A DNA stretch of 20,057 nt from JAYSFC01 sp041913505 (GCA_041913505.1 JAYSFC010000063.1:1-20057); one strand, 5' to 3'; positions 1-7,850 are shown, counted from the first letter of the stretch. Program-made: numbers and translations. Notes: generated by a model not told the origin, from the letters alone.

Positions 1-1780
1 TGCCGTTCTCGTTGATCTGCGGGCGCACCTTGAGCATCAGGCCCACGTCCTTGCGTTCCACGGTGGTGAAGGGGTTCACGGTGCTGCTGCCCGTGGTGTT
101 GGCGTACGAGCCCGTGACGAAGGGCACGTTGCTGCCGATGACGATCTTGGCTTCTTCGTTGTCCAGCGTCATCAGGTTAGGGGTGGACAGCACGTTGGCG
201 TCGCCGCTGTTCTGCAGGAAGTTGGCCAGGGCGCCCAGGTAGTACTGGCCGTTGATGCGCGGCGCCAGCGCCAGGTTCAGGCCGTTGCCCAGCTTGCCGG
301 CGGCGGTGGCCGCAGCCGTGCCGCCCTGCGCGATGCCCGCCGCGAGCCCGATGATGTTGGCGCCGGACACGGCGGAGTTGGTGCCGATGGCGCCGACCAT
401 GCCATCGCCCTTGCCGCCCAGCACGCTTTGCCACTGGATGCCGAACTCCGCGAGCTTGTTGGTGGACACCTCGACGATGAGGCTCTCGACCAGCACCTGC
501 GCACGGCGGCCGTCGAGCTTGTCGATCACCGCGCGCAGCTGGCGGTACAGCGGATCGGGCGCCGTGATGATGAGCGAGTTGGTCGTGGGGTCGGCCTGGA
601 TGATGCCGCCCGTGGAGGGTTGGTTGCTGTTTGCGCCACCCAGGCTGCTGCTTGAGCCCAGGCCTCCCGAGCTGCCCAGGCCGCCGGTCGTGCTGCCGCC
701 CTGCAGGCCGGACGTGGGCGTGCTGGACAGCGCGGTGGTGGTCATGGCCGCTGCCGGCGTGCTCGCGGTGCTGCTCCCCGAGGCGGCCATGCCGCCCATG
801 CCGGCCATGGCGGCGCGCAGCGTGGTGGCGAGCTTGGTCGCATCGGCGTTCTTGAGGTAGACCACGTGGATGTTGCCCGTGGCGGCGCTGCTGCCGGGCG
901 CGGCGGGCTGGTCGAGCTTGGCGACCAGCGTGCGCACCTGGGCCACGCGCGCGGGGTTGGCCGCGCGCACCACGATGGCGTTGCTGCGCGGCTCGGCCAG
1001 CAGCGTAGTCTTGAACGAAGTGTCGGTCTGGCCCTGCGCGGCGGTGGGCGTTCCGCCCTGCGCCGCGCCGCCGCCCTCGATGAGGCGCGAGAGCAGTGGC
1101 ACGAGGTCGCCGGCCACGGCGTGCTGCAGCGGAATGATCTCCACGTCGGTGGCGTTGGCCACGTCCATGGCCGCGATGATGCGTGCCATGCGCTGCAGGT
1201 TGTCGGCGTAGTCGGTGATCACGAGCGAGTTGTTGCCCGGGTTCACATTGATCGTGTTGTTGGGGCTGATGAGCGGGCGCAGCACCGGCACGAGGTTGTT
1301 CGCGTTCTCGAAGTTGAGCTTGAAGATCTGCGTGACGATCTGCCCGCCCTGCTGCTTGGGCTCGGCGCCGCCCTGCGATACGCCCACGCTGCCGCTCTGC
1401 AGCTTGGCGTCGGCCTCGGGCACTACCTTGTACAGGCCCGCGGCCTCGACCACCGTGAAGCCCTGCAGGCGCAGCGCCGCGAGGAATTGCTGGAACGCCG
1501 CGGCGGGCGTGACGGGGCGGTCGGTCACGAGGTTGAGCTGACCCTTCACGCGCGGGTCCACCACCACGTTGCGGCCCGTGATCGTGGCCATGGTGCGCGC
1601 CACGGCCTCGATCTCGGCGCCCGCGAAGTTCAGCGTCACGGGCTCGCCCGCGCGGATGCCGGCGGTGGCGGTGTTGACGGCCGTTTGCGCATGAATGAGG
1701 CTGCTAGTGCTTGCCAACAGGGCGCTTGCAGCTATCGAATGCAGAGCAAACCGCACGAGGCGCGGAGTCTTGGAGTTCAT
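1..1780 (-). CDS. gspD: GspD, type II secretion outer-membrane secretin (3' end cut by window edge)
   Basis: The secretin forms the multimeric outer-membrane channel through which T2SS substrates leave the periplasm. The reading frame is open from ATG 1780 to the window edge, giving 593 visible residues; the family is usually about 650-750, so the end of the secretin core and the S domain lie outside. A signal peptide covers residues 1-31 (cleavage likely at IHA|QT). N0 is at about 42-120, N1 about 150-205, N2 about 212-290 and N3 about 302-425. N3 is interrupted by a Gly/Ser/Thr-rich insertion at 325-392. The secretin core starts near 425 and contains the VPFVTGSY signature at 552-559 and DVGLMLKVRP at 578-587. 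The gene begins 5 bases after the gspN stop, so it is the last visible gene of the operon. DNA encoding the signal peptide resembles an interspersed repeat. Identification is firm. Confidence 0.96.
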   Translation of the reverse strand, partial: MNSKTPRLVRFALHSIAASALLASTSSLIHAQTAVNTATAGIRAGEPVTLNFAGAEIEAVARTMATITGRNVVVDPRVKGQLNLVTDRPVTPAAAFQQFLAALRLQGFTVVEAAGLYKVVPEADAKLQSGSVGVSQGGAEPKQQGGQIVTQIFKLNFENANNLVPVLRPLISPNNTINVNPGNNSLVITDYADNLQRMARIIAAMDVANATDVEIIPLQHAVAGDLVPLLSRLIEGGGAAQGGTPTAAQGQTDTSFKTTLLAEPRSNAIVVRAANPARVAQVRTLVAKLDQPAAPGSSAATGNIHVVYLKNADATKLATTLRAAMAGMGGMAASGSSTASTPAAAMTTTALSSTPTSGLQGGSTTGGLGSSGGLGSSSSLGGANSNQPSTGGIIQADPTTNSLIITAPDPLYRQLRAVIDKLDGRRAQVLVESLIVEVSTNKLAEFGIQWQSVLGGKGDGMVGAIGTNSAVSGANIIGLAAGIAQGGTAAATAAGKLGNGLNLALAPRINGQYYLGALANFLQNSGDANVLSTPNLMTLDNEEAKIVIGSNVPFVTGSYANTTGSSTVNPFTTVERKDVGLMLKVRPQINENG

Positions 1781-1785
1781 GAAGG

Positions 1786-2592
1786 TCAACCCAGAGAGAT
1801 GAGGGAGCGCGCACCGCTGCGCCGCCCGATGATATTCAGGAGATTGGACAGCTGCGCCTCGCGCTCGGGCGCGGCGCTGGCCTCGCCCGTGAAGCGCAGG
1901 CGCTGGCCCACCCATTGGCCGTTGCCGCTGAGCAGCAGGTGGCCCTCCAGCGTCTGCAGCACCAGTGTGGGCGCGGGGCCGCCTGCAAGCTGCAGGCGGT
2001 AGCTGCCCATGGGCCGCAGCGTGGACAGGCGCGAGGACATGGCGAGCGCATCGAGCCGCGCCTGGCCGGCGAGCTGCAGGCGCCCGGCCGCCCAATCGAA
2101 GGCGAGCCCTTGTGTTTGCAGCGCCAGACGCCCCTGGGGCTGCAGCGTGTTCCAGGGCGTGCCCAGGCCCGCGAGCACGGCGGCCGGCCACTGGCTCTGG
2201 CCATCGTGCACCGCCAGGTGCGCGCCGCCCCAGCGCAGCGACAGCGCCAGGCGCAGCGGTTCGCCGGCGGTGCAGCAGTCGGCCTGCAGCGTGGCGGCCA
2301 AGCCCGTCCAGCGTGGGCGCAGTTGCCACTGCAGGCGGCCGGGCAGGGCGGCGCGGTCCTGGCTCTCGGCGCCGCCCGTCAGCACGAGTTGGGCCGAGCC
2401 GGTCCACAGGGTGCCACGCGCCTGGGCCAGTTGCACCTGGCCACCACTCGCCTGGGCCACGCCGCGCGCCAGCCATTCGGCCGGGGCGAAGGCCACGAGT
2501 GCGGGCAGTGCGCCGAGCAGCAGCCCGGCCACTGCCCAGCGGCGGGGGGAGTGCGGGGCCGGGGCCCGGGAGCGCGGCTGGGCGCGTGCCAT
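1786..2592 (-). CDS. gspN: GspN, type II secretion system protein N
   Basis: This 268-residue bitopic inner-membrane protein is a non-universal T2SS component thought to belong to the assembly platform; its exact role is unsettled. A basic N-terminus is followed by one membrane segment at about residues 17-40 (RRWAVAGLLLGALPALVAFA), then a beta-rich periplasmic part with LxLxxxxG-type repeats, as in the GspN family. A vicinal cysteine pair occurs in the motif QADCCTAGEPL. The ATG at 2592 shares its A with the gspM stop (TGATG), indicating translational coupling. gspD starts 5 bases after its stop. Position between gspM and gspD and the hydrophobic profile support the name; sequence conservation in this family is low. 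Confidence 0.88.
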   Translation of the reverse strand: MARAQPRSRAPAPHSPRRWAVAGLLLGALPALVAFAPAEWLARGVAQASGGQVQLAQARGTLWTGSAQLVLTGGAESQDRAALPGRLQWQLRPRWTGLAATLQADCCTAGEPLRLALSLRWGGAHLAVHDGQSQWPAAVLAGLGTPWNTLQPQGRLALQTQGLAFDWAAGRLQLAGQARLDALAMSSRLSTLRPMGSYRLQLAGGPAPTLVLQTLEGHLLLSGNGQWVGQRLRFTGEASAAPEREAQLSNLLNIIGRRSGARSLISLG

Positions 2593-3119
2593 CACTGGCC
2601 CTGGCTGGAGGACGGCAGCGCCAGCACGAGGCTGCCATCCCAGCGCGGCGCATTGGCCGCAGCGGGAGCAGCGCTGCGGGTGAGGCGTGCCTCGATTGGC
2701 GCGGCGTGCGCATTGCTGCGGGCCTGCGCGAGCCACGGCGCCAGTGCATCGGCGCTCGCGCCCTTGAAGGTGATCGTGGCGCGGTCTCCCGCGAACTGGA
2801 TCTGGGCCGTGGTGCCGAGCTGCTGCGCGAGCGAGGTCTGCAGGCTGCGGCGCGCATCGGCGGGGCGTGTGGCGGGCGCGGCCTGCAGTTGCTGGGCCTC
2901 GGCCTGCAGCGCCTGCATGTGCTGCAGTTGCGCGTCGAGCGCGGCGCGGCGTGCCGGGGCGGTGCGCAGGGTCTGCAGCGCGGGCGCGAGGGCCACCCAC
3001 CACAGCAGGGCCAGGCCCACGACGGTGCCGGCGGCCAGCACCAGGCTTTGCTCGCGCGGGGCCAGGGCCTTCCAGCGCCCCTGCAGCGTGGCGGTGAAGG
3101 ATTGCAGCGGCGCGCTCAT
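2592..3119 (-). CDS. gspM: GspM, type II secretion inner-membrane platform protein
   Basis: This 175-residue protein has a short cytoplasmic N-terminus (with the motif WKALAPREQSLV typical of GspM), one membrane helix at about residues 26-46, and a Gln/Ala-rich coiled-coil-like stretch at about 55-95. A periplasmic ferredoxin-like domain follows, with IQFAGDRATITFKG near residues 108-121. GspM partners GspL and helps position the assembly platform. The ATG at 3119 overlaps the gspL stop by four bases (ATGA), and its TGA overlaps the gspN start by one base. Both junctions suggest coupled translation. The start is fixed by the overlap and by homology to the usual GspM N-terminus. Confidence 0.92.
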   Translation of the reverse strand: MSAPLQSFTATLQGRWKALAPREQSLVLAAGTVVGLALLWWVALAPALQTLRTAPARRAALDAQLQHMQALQAEAQQLQAAPATRPADARRSLQTSLAQQLGTTAQIQFAGDRATITFKGASADALAPWLAQARSNAHAAPIEARLTRSAAPAAANAPRWDGSLVLALPSSSQGQ

Positions 3120-4327
3120 CGGGCACCCTCCAGGCGCACGAGCAGCCCATCGCCTTCGGCCTGGGCACTGTAGCCCGCGCCGGCCAGGCGTTCGCGCAGC
3201 GGCGCGAGCGCGTCGGCAGCCAGGTCGAGGCCGCGCAGGCGCAGTTCGCCGCTGGCGTATTCGATACCCGTGGGCTGCACGCCGGCGGGCAGTGCCTGGC
3301 CTACGGCGGCCATCAGGGGCTCGAGGTCGCGTGGCGAGAGGCCGCCGGCCGCCAGGCGCAACTGCGCCACTTCGCGCTCCATTTGCACGGGCGCGTCGAC
3401 CACCACCTTCACCTGTGGGAAGGTTTGCGTAAGTGCGCTTTGCACGCTGGCCTGCTGGGCCGCGAGCGATTGGCGTTCCTGCCAGGCCCAGGCGTTGAGC
3501 CCGACGAGGTGCGCGGCCACGAGCAGGCCCGCGCCCCAGCGTGCAGCACGCCACTGCGGCGCGCGCAAGAAGGCGCTGGCACCGCTGCCGGCCTTGCGCA
3601 GCGCGCGGGTGCGGCCGCTGCTGGCCAGGTCGAACTGCGCGAGATCCCAGGCCCCGCGTGCGGCGCGCAGCGCGCGTTCGCTGGCGGTGGAGAGCGCCAC
3701 GCGGTGGCCCGCGAACGTGCGTTCGGCCAGCGCGGCCACGGCGGGGTCGGCCTGGATGTCGCCGGACCCGCCCGCGCGTGCGAGCACCAGGGGGGCGGCC
3801 GCCCAGGGCATGAGCATGGGCTCCTCGCCTGTGGCGAGGAACTGGGCTTCGTCGGGCGTGCCCAGCGCGTAGTACTCCGGTGCTTCGCCCGGGGCGGGCG
3901 CGAATTCGGGGACGATGCGCGCCACGGGGCGGCCCGCGGCCTCCAGCGTCTGCAAGCACTGGCGCAGCCAGGCGCGGTCGCACACGGCGACCCAGGCGCT
4001 CTCGCCCGCGCGCGCACCGGGTTGCAGGGCGAAATGCAGCTGCGCCGGATCGTCGAGCAGGCGGTCTTCGAGCAAGCCCTCGAGCACGGCGCGCAGGCGC
4101 GGCGCGTTCGACAGGGGCAAGCCCTGCGGCAGGGCCACGCGCTGCCAAGACAGGGCACGCGCGGCCACCACGGCCACGACTTCGCCCGCGCGGCCGGGGG
4201 CTGGTAGCAGGGCGGGCGCGGCGCTGCCGTGGCGGGCAGCAGTGTGCCCGTCGGTGGTCAGCGTGTAGCTGTATTCGGTGTGGGGCCCCGGCGCGGCCTG
4301 GGGCAGGTGAAGGATCAGGGTGCTCAT
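3116..4327 (-). CDS. gspL: GspL, type II secretion inner-membrane protein binding the GspE ATPase
   Basis: GspL links the cytoplasmic GspE ATPase to the pseudopilus. The 403-residue protein has an actin-like cytoplasmic domain at about 1-255 (including SWQRVALPQGLPLS and LRAVLEGLLEDRLLDDP, typical of the family). A single membrane helix lies at about 263-282, then a coiled region, and a periplasmic ferredoxin-like domain closes the protein (YASGELRLRGLDL near residues 350-365). The ATG at 4327 lies 21 bases after the gspK stop, the widest internal gap in the operon. The 3' end overlaps gspM by ATGA. Length and architecture are normal for GspL. Confidence 0.95.
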   Translation of the reverse strand: MSTLILHLPQAAPGPHTEYSYTLTTDGHTAARHGSAAPALLPAPGRAGEVVAVVAARALSWQRVALPQGLPLSNAPRLRAVLEGLLEDRLLDDPAQLHFALQPGARAGESAWVAVCDRAWLRQCLQTLEAAGRPVARIVPEFAPAPGEAPEYYALGTPDEAQFLATGEEPMLMPWAAAPLVLARAGGSGDIQADPAVAALAERTFAGHRVALSTASERALRAARGAWDLAQFDLASSGRTRALRKAGSGASAFLRAPQWRAARWGAGLLVAAHLVGLNAWAWQERQSLAAQQASVQSALTQTFPQVKVVVDAPVQMEREVAQLRLAAGGLSPRDLEPLMAAVGQALPAGVQPTGIEYASGELRLRGLDLAADALAPLRERLAGAGYSAQAEGDGLLVRLEGAR

Positions 4328-4348
4328 GGACGGTGGTAGCGGGCCATT

Positions 4349-5347
4349 CTAGGGGAGCGATGTGACTGTCCGCTGGGGGGCTGCCACCGGCCCGGTGGGC
4401 GCGGGCGGCAGGGCGCTGCGCTGGCGCCACAGGACGAAGACCTGGCCGGAGCGGCGCTGCACGAGCGAGCGCTCCTCCACCGTGGTCTGCCCCAGGCGCA
4501 GGCGGCCGCGCACCTCGAAGAAACCCGAAGCGATGGCCAGCACGCCGCCGTCATTGAGCTCCAGCGTGCCGCCCAGCAACTGCTTGAGCTCGTCCACCGA
4601 ATGGAAGTAGCGCGATTCGCGGGCCTGCACGATCTTGAGCGCGCTGGCCTGGTCCAGCCCGTCGATGGCGGCCCAGAGCACGTCCACGCCCGCGGTGTTG
4701 ATGTTGAGGGGCGTGGCCATGGGGAGCATGGCCACATGGGGCTCGAGGCGCGCCACGGTGGTGGGTGACAGGCCCAGCCAGCCGAGCTGGTCCACGGTCT
4801 GCGGCATCAGCGGCGCGTTGGCGTCGGTGCCCTCGTGGGCGCGGCGCAGCCCGTCCACGAGCAGCGCCAGCTCCTGCTGCGGCAGGCCCAGGCGCTCGAA
4901 CAGGCGCGTGAACTGGCGCAGTGCGATGGGGGCGATCTTGGCGTCGCTGAACAGGTTGCGCAGGTTCAGGCGCGACTGCAGGTCGGTGATCTGGCCCGAG
5001 AGAAAGGCGTCGGTGGTGTCGATGCTTGCGTCGTCGACCTGCGACACGTTGCGGTCGGCCGCGAGGAAGGTGGACAGGCGTGCCTCCTGCAGCGGCACGG
5101 CCCAGGGCTCGGCCAGGTGGTCGGCGCCGCCCGCGCGGCCGTCCTCGACGAGGATGAGCCGCGACCAGTCGAGCGCGCCAAGCAGGAGCCAGGCCGCCTG
5201 CACGCGCGCGCGCTCGGCGGTCTCGACCTCTACGGCGCGCCATTGCTGCCACAGCGCCGCGGCTGCGAACGAGGCCACGAGCGTCACGGTGAGCATGGCC
5301 GCGAGCAGAGCGGCGCCGCGCGAGCGCAGGGTGGGGCGCACCGTCAT
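4349..5347 (-). CDS. gspK: GspK, minor pseudopilin of type II secretion
   Basis: GspK is the large minor pseudopilin that forms the pseudopilus tip with GspI and GspJ. The 332-residue product starts at ATG 5347, in an ATGA overlap with gspJ. It has a basic leader ending SRG|AALLAAML, so prepilin peptidase would cut after Gly11. As in other GspK proteins, the Glu5 of mature pseudopilins is absent. The large helical insertion characteristic of the family follows, with SRLNLRNLF (about 145-153), and a C-terminal helix-hairpin-helix-like part with PLNINTAGVDVLWAAIDGL and SRYFHSVDELKQLLG. The reading frame is open further upstream, but the overlap with gspJ and the leader motif decide this start. 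Confidence 0.95.
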   Translation of the reverse strand: MTVRPTLRSRGAALLAAMLTVTLVASFAAAALWQQWRAVEVETAERARVQAAWLLLGALDWSRLILVEDGRAGGADHLAEPWAVPLQEARLSTFLAADRNVSQVDDASIDTTDAFLSGQITDLQSRLNLRNLFSDAKIAPIALRQFTRLFERLGLPQQELALLVDGLRRAHEGTDANAPLMPQTVDQLGWLGLSPTTVARLEPHVAMLPMATPLNINTAGVDVLWAAIDGLDQASALKIVQARESRYFHSVDELKQLLGGTLELNDGGVLAIASGFFEVRGRLRLGQTTVEERSLVQRRSGQVFVLWRQRSALPPAPTGPVAAPQRTVTSLP

Positions 5348-6000
5348 GGCTGGTTGCTCCCCGCCACGGGGTTGAACCAGTCGCGCGTGAGCAGGCCGGC
5401 CGCGGCCTGACCGGGCGGCAGCGTGATTTCGAGCCGGATGCCGTCGGGCACGCTGGCGCTGGCCAGGGTGCCGGGGGTGCCCGCGCTCGACTGCGGGTTG
5501 GACCAGGCGCCGCCCCGGTAGTAGAACAGGCGCCATTGCGTGAGCGGCAGCAGCGCCACCTCGCCGCGCCGCTCGGCGTCACCAGGGTTGCGCGCCCATT
5601 GGGCGGCCATCTGCCAGGCCTGCTGCCACTCGGCACGCGTGCCCACCGGGAGTGACTGCCAGCGCAGCCACTGGTCGGTGCCGCCCGCGTTGCGCCGCGT
5701 CCAGGCCACGACGAGCGCGCCCGGGTCGGGCCAGGCGCTGTTGCGCCGCGTGAGGCGCAGCACCTGGCCGTCCCAGTCGATGGGGGTGGTGTTCGGCAGG
5801 GACTGGATGGCGTCGAGGTCGGCGCCCCATTGCCCGAGCGCGGCCTGCAGCACCATGTGGGCGTCGGCGCGCTGGCGCGTCTGCTCCTGCGCGCGCACCA
5901 TGCCGTCGAGGCCGCGCCAGCTCAGGATGGCGAGCAGGGCCATCACGGCGATGGCCACCAGCAGTTCGATCAGCGTGAAGCCGCGCGGGCGCCGCCGCAT
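5344..6000 (-). CDS. gspJ: GspJ, minor pseudopilin of type II secretion
   Basis: This 218-residue tip pseudopilin has the prepilin leader MRRRPRG followed by FTLIELLVAIAVMALLAILS, so cleavage after Gly7 and N-methylation of Phe are expected, with Glu5 of the mature form present. The C-terminal body is of the GspJ type (W-rich, including WRLFYYRGGAWSNPQ). The ATG at 6000 shares its A with the gspI TGA (TGATG). A TTG codon directly before it is in frame but is the less likely start. The 3' end overlaps gspK by ATGA. GspJ, GspI and GspK form the tip complex that primes pseudopilus assembly. Confidence 0.95.
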   Translation of the reverse strand: MRRRPRGFTLIELLVAIAVMALLAILSWRGLDGMVRAQEQTRQRADAHMVLQAALGQWGADLDAIQSLPNTTPIDWDGQVLRLTRRNSAWPDPGALVVAWTRRNAGGTDQWLRWQSLPVGTRAEWQQAWQMAAQWARNPGDAERRGEVALLPLTQWRLFYYRGGAWSNPQSSAGTPGTLASASVPDGIRLEITLPPGQAAAGLLTRDWFNPVAGSNQP

Positions 6001-6368
6001 CAAAAGCCTCCCTGGATGGTGGACACGCGCAGCACCGGATGGCCGTCCGTGAACACCTGGGCATCGATGCGCCGGAACATCGGGTTCGGCGTGGGGCGCA
6101 CGGACAGCTGCACGTCAAAGCGCTGGCCGGCCTGCTCGCAGGCCTGCGTGGCATCGCCGACCGCGGGCTGCTGGCGGGCCAGGCGCAGCCGCGTGAGCTC
6201 GTTTTCGGCGCAGGTCTGCGCGAGCAGCACCTCGGATTGGCGCGTGGTGTTGCGTGTGAGCGCGCCCGTGGCCTGCAGGCCGGCCATGAGCGCGATGGCG
6301 ACGATGGCCAGGGCCACCATGACCTCGATGAGCGTGAAACCGCCCGGCCGCGGGGCGCGGCACCTCAC
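6000..6368 (-). CDS. gspI: GspI, minor pseudopilin of type II secretion
   Basis: The product has 122 residues when the GTG at 6368 is used. This gives a leader MRCRAPRPGG and the cleavage site G|FTLIEVMVALAIVAIALMAG. The GTG lies in a GTGA overlap with the gspH stop, matching the overlap pattern of neighbouring junctions; no ATG is available in a sensible place. The mature part shows the short GspI layout (a region LLAQTCAENELTRLRLARQQ, then a beta-rich tail). GspI nucleates the pseudopilus tip with GspJ and GspK. The function is firm; the GTG start is an inference from the overlap and leader length. Confidence 0.92.
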   Translation of the reverse strand: MRCRAPRPGGFTLIEVMVALAIVAIALMAGLQATGALTRNTTRQSEVLLAQTCAENELTRLRLARQQPAVGDATQACEQAGQRFDVQLSVRPTPNPMFRRIDAQVFTDGHPVLRVSTIQGGF

Positions 6369-6832
6369 CGCAGGGGCTCCGCGGTGAAGGGGCGCAGCCC
6401 GTCGGTGGCCACGCGCATGGCGCGGCCCGGCATGTCCGCGCGCCCCAGCACCACCTGCTGGGGGCCGATCAGGGGCTCGGGGCCCAGCACCAGCGTGCCT
6501 TCGGGGCCCAGTACCTGCAGCACCTGGGTACTGGAGTCGAGCCAGGCCGCTCTCTGTGTGCCGCGCGGCAGGCCGTCGATGCGAAAGCCCTGCGGCACCG
6601 CGCGCCAGCGCACGGGTGCGCCGCTCGCGCGCGACTGCGCACGCGCCGCCTCGAGCAACGCTGCGAGGCGCTCGCTTTCGCGTTCCAGCTGGGTCTGGCC
6701 GCTGTCGCGCAGCGCCAGGCCCACGCCGGCGGTGGCCAGGGCCATGATGCTCACGACCACGAGCAGCTCCAGCAGCGTGAAGCCCCGGGATGGGCGCACG
6801 GGAAGGCGGTGGTGGAGTGCGGTTATTGCCAA
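6365..6832 (-). CDS. gspH: GspH, minor pseudopilin of type II secretion
   Basis: GspH carries the prepilin motif SRG|FTLLELLVVVSIMALATAGVG and a body typical of GspH/FimT (LERESERLAALLEAARAQSRASG, then a beta-rich C-terminus). It is thought to join the tip complex to the GspG fibre. The start is uncertain. TTG 6832 gives 155 residues and a 17-residue leader, overlapping gspG by 10 bases. GTG 6799 gives a compact six-residue leader MRPSRG and 144 residues, starting 23 bases after the gspG stop. Neither has a clear Shine-Dalgarno sequence. The stop overlaps the gspI start by GTGA. Confidence 0.9.
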   Translation of the reverse strand: MAITALHHRLPVRPSRGFTLLELLVVVSIMALATAGVGLALRDSGQTQLERESERLAALLEAARAQSRASGAPVRWRAVPQGFRIDGLPRGTQRAAWLDSSTQVLQVLGPEGTLVLGPEPLIGPQQVVLGRADMPGRAMRVATDGLRPFTAEPLR

Positions 6833-7314
6833 CTTCCGATGTCGGCGTTCTTGCCCTCGCCGCCTGATTGGCCATCGGCGCCGAAGGACATGACGTCCAC
6901 CTCGCCCTTGATGCCCGGGTTCAGGTACTGGTAGGGGCGGCCCCAGGGATCGTTGGGCAGCTTTTCAAGGTAGGGCTTCCAGTTGCCCGGAATGGGGCCG
7001 GCGGTGGGCTTGGCCACCAGCGCCTGCAGGCCCTGTTCGGCCGTGGGGTAGCGCTGGTTGTCCAGGCGGTAGAGCTTGAGCGCCTGCATGATGTTGGTGA
7101 CATCGGTGCGCGCGGCCGTGGTGCGCGCGTCGTCGGCGCGGTCCAGCACGTTGGGCACGATCAGCGCGGCCAGCACGCCGATGATGACGAGCACCACCAT
7201 GAGCTCGATCAGGGTGAAGCCCGCGGCCAGGCGGCCGCGCAGGGTCGGGGCCGTGCGGGCGGCGGTGAGGAGGCGGGAGGCGGTGGTCACGTTGGGCAGT
7301 CTCACGGTGGACAT
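6823..7314 (-). CDS. gspG: GspG, major pseudopilin of type II secretion
   Basis: GspG polymerises into the pseudopilus that acts as the secretion piston. From ATG 7314 it has 163 residues: a 32-residue basic leader ending LAAG, then FTLIELMVVLVIIGVLAALI with Glu5 in place. The classic GspG body follows (DVTNIMQALKLYRLDNQRYPT, LPNDPWGRPYQYLNPG and the C-terminal loop SFGADGQSGGEGKNADIGSW that binds calcium in homologues). The mature form of about 131 residues is normal, but the leader is long; GTG at codon 9 is an alternative start. It is the first gene of the minus-strand gsp operon and lies head-to-head with gspC. Confidence 0.97.
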   Translation of the reverse strand: MSTVRLPNVTTASRLLTAARTAPTLRGRLAAGFTLIELMVVLVIIGVLAALIVPNVLDRADDARTTAARTDVTNIMQALKLYRLDNQRYPTAEQGLQALVAKPTAGPIPGNWKPYLEKLPNDPWGRPYQYLNPGIKGEVDVMSFGADGQSGGEGKNADIGSWQ

Positions 7315-7337
7315 ATCCGGTGAATGATAATCGTGCG

Positions 7338-7838
7338 ATGGTGACAACTTCGCTCAACCCTGCCGGACTCTGGGGCGTGCGCCTGGGCACGCTGGCGCTG
7401 TGGGCGCTGGCCGGGGCCAGCGTGGTGTTCTGGGGCCTGCGCCTGACGTCCCGGCCCGGCGCCGGGACGCTCGCCGTGGCGGCGCCCGCCGTGGTGGCGC
7501 CCGATGCCCAGGCCCTGGCGCGGCTGCTGGGCGCGGGACCCTCGGCGCCTGCGGCCACGGCGGCTGTACTGTCGCCGGCCAGCCGCTTTGCGCTCGTGGG
7601 CGTACTTGCCGGGCGCCAGAGCGGCGCGGGCGCAGCGCTCATCGCCATCGATGGCAAGCCCGCCAAGCCCTACCGCGTGGGCGCGCAGGTCGACGAGGGG
7701 CTCGTGCTCCAGCACCTGGGCGCGCGCGAGGCGCGGCTCGGCCCGTCGGTGCAGGGGCCCAGCACGCTCACGCTGGCCATGCCGCAGCCCAAGGGCAGTC
7801 CGGCCGCCGTCGCACCCACGCATACTCCCTCCCCATAA
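7338..7838 (+). CDS. gspC: GspC, short type II secretion inner-membrane protein (no PDZ domain)
   Basis: GspC connects the inner-membrane platform to the secretin. This copy has 166 residues from ATG 7338: a short cytoplasmic N-terminus, one membrane helix at about 14-36 (GTLALWALAGASVVFWGL), an Ala/Pro-rich linker, and the homology-region domain at about 82-145 (RFALVGVLAG, then LIAIDGKPAKPYRVGAQV and a VLQHLGAREARLG stretch). It ends in a Pro-rich tail. The PDZ or coiled-coil domain of classical GspC (about 270 residues) is absent. A GTG at 7320 is in frame but has no better ribosome site. It is transcribed away from gspG and ends 12 bases from the convergent cobC-like gene. Confidence 0.9.
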   Translation: MVTTSLNPAGLWGVRLGTLALWALAGASVVFWGLRLTSRPGAGTLAVAAPAVVAPDAQALARLLGAGPSAPAATAAVLSPASRFALVGVLAGRQSGAGAALIAIDGKPAKPYRVGAQVDEGLVLQHLGAREARLGPSVQGPSTLTLAMPQPKGSPAAVAPTHTPSP

Positions 7839-7850
7839 AAAGAACAGGCG

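Noticed and set aside
866..2002. A 378-codon plus-strand open frame across gspD and gspN.
   Set aside because: It is antisense to the well-supported secretin gene and has no recognisable domain, membrane pattern or ribosome site.
6000..6003. TTG 6003 as the start of gspJ.
   Set aside because: The ATG directly after it at 6000 is the normal start codon and forms the TGATG overlap seen at other junctions.
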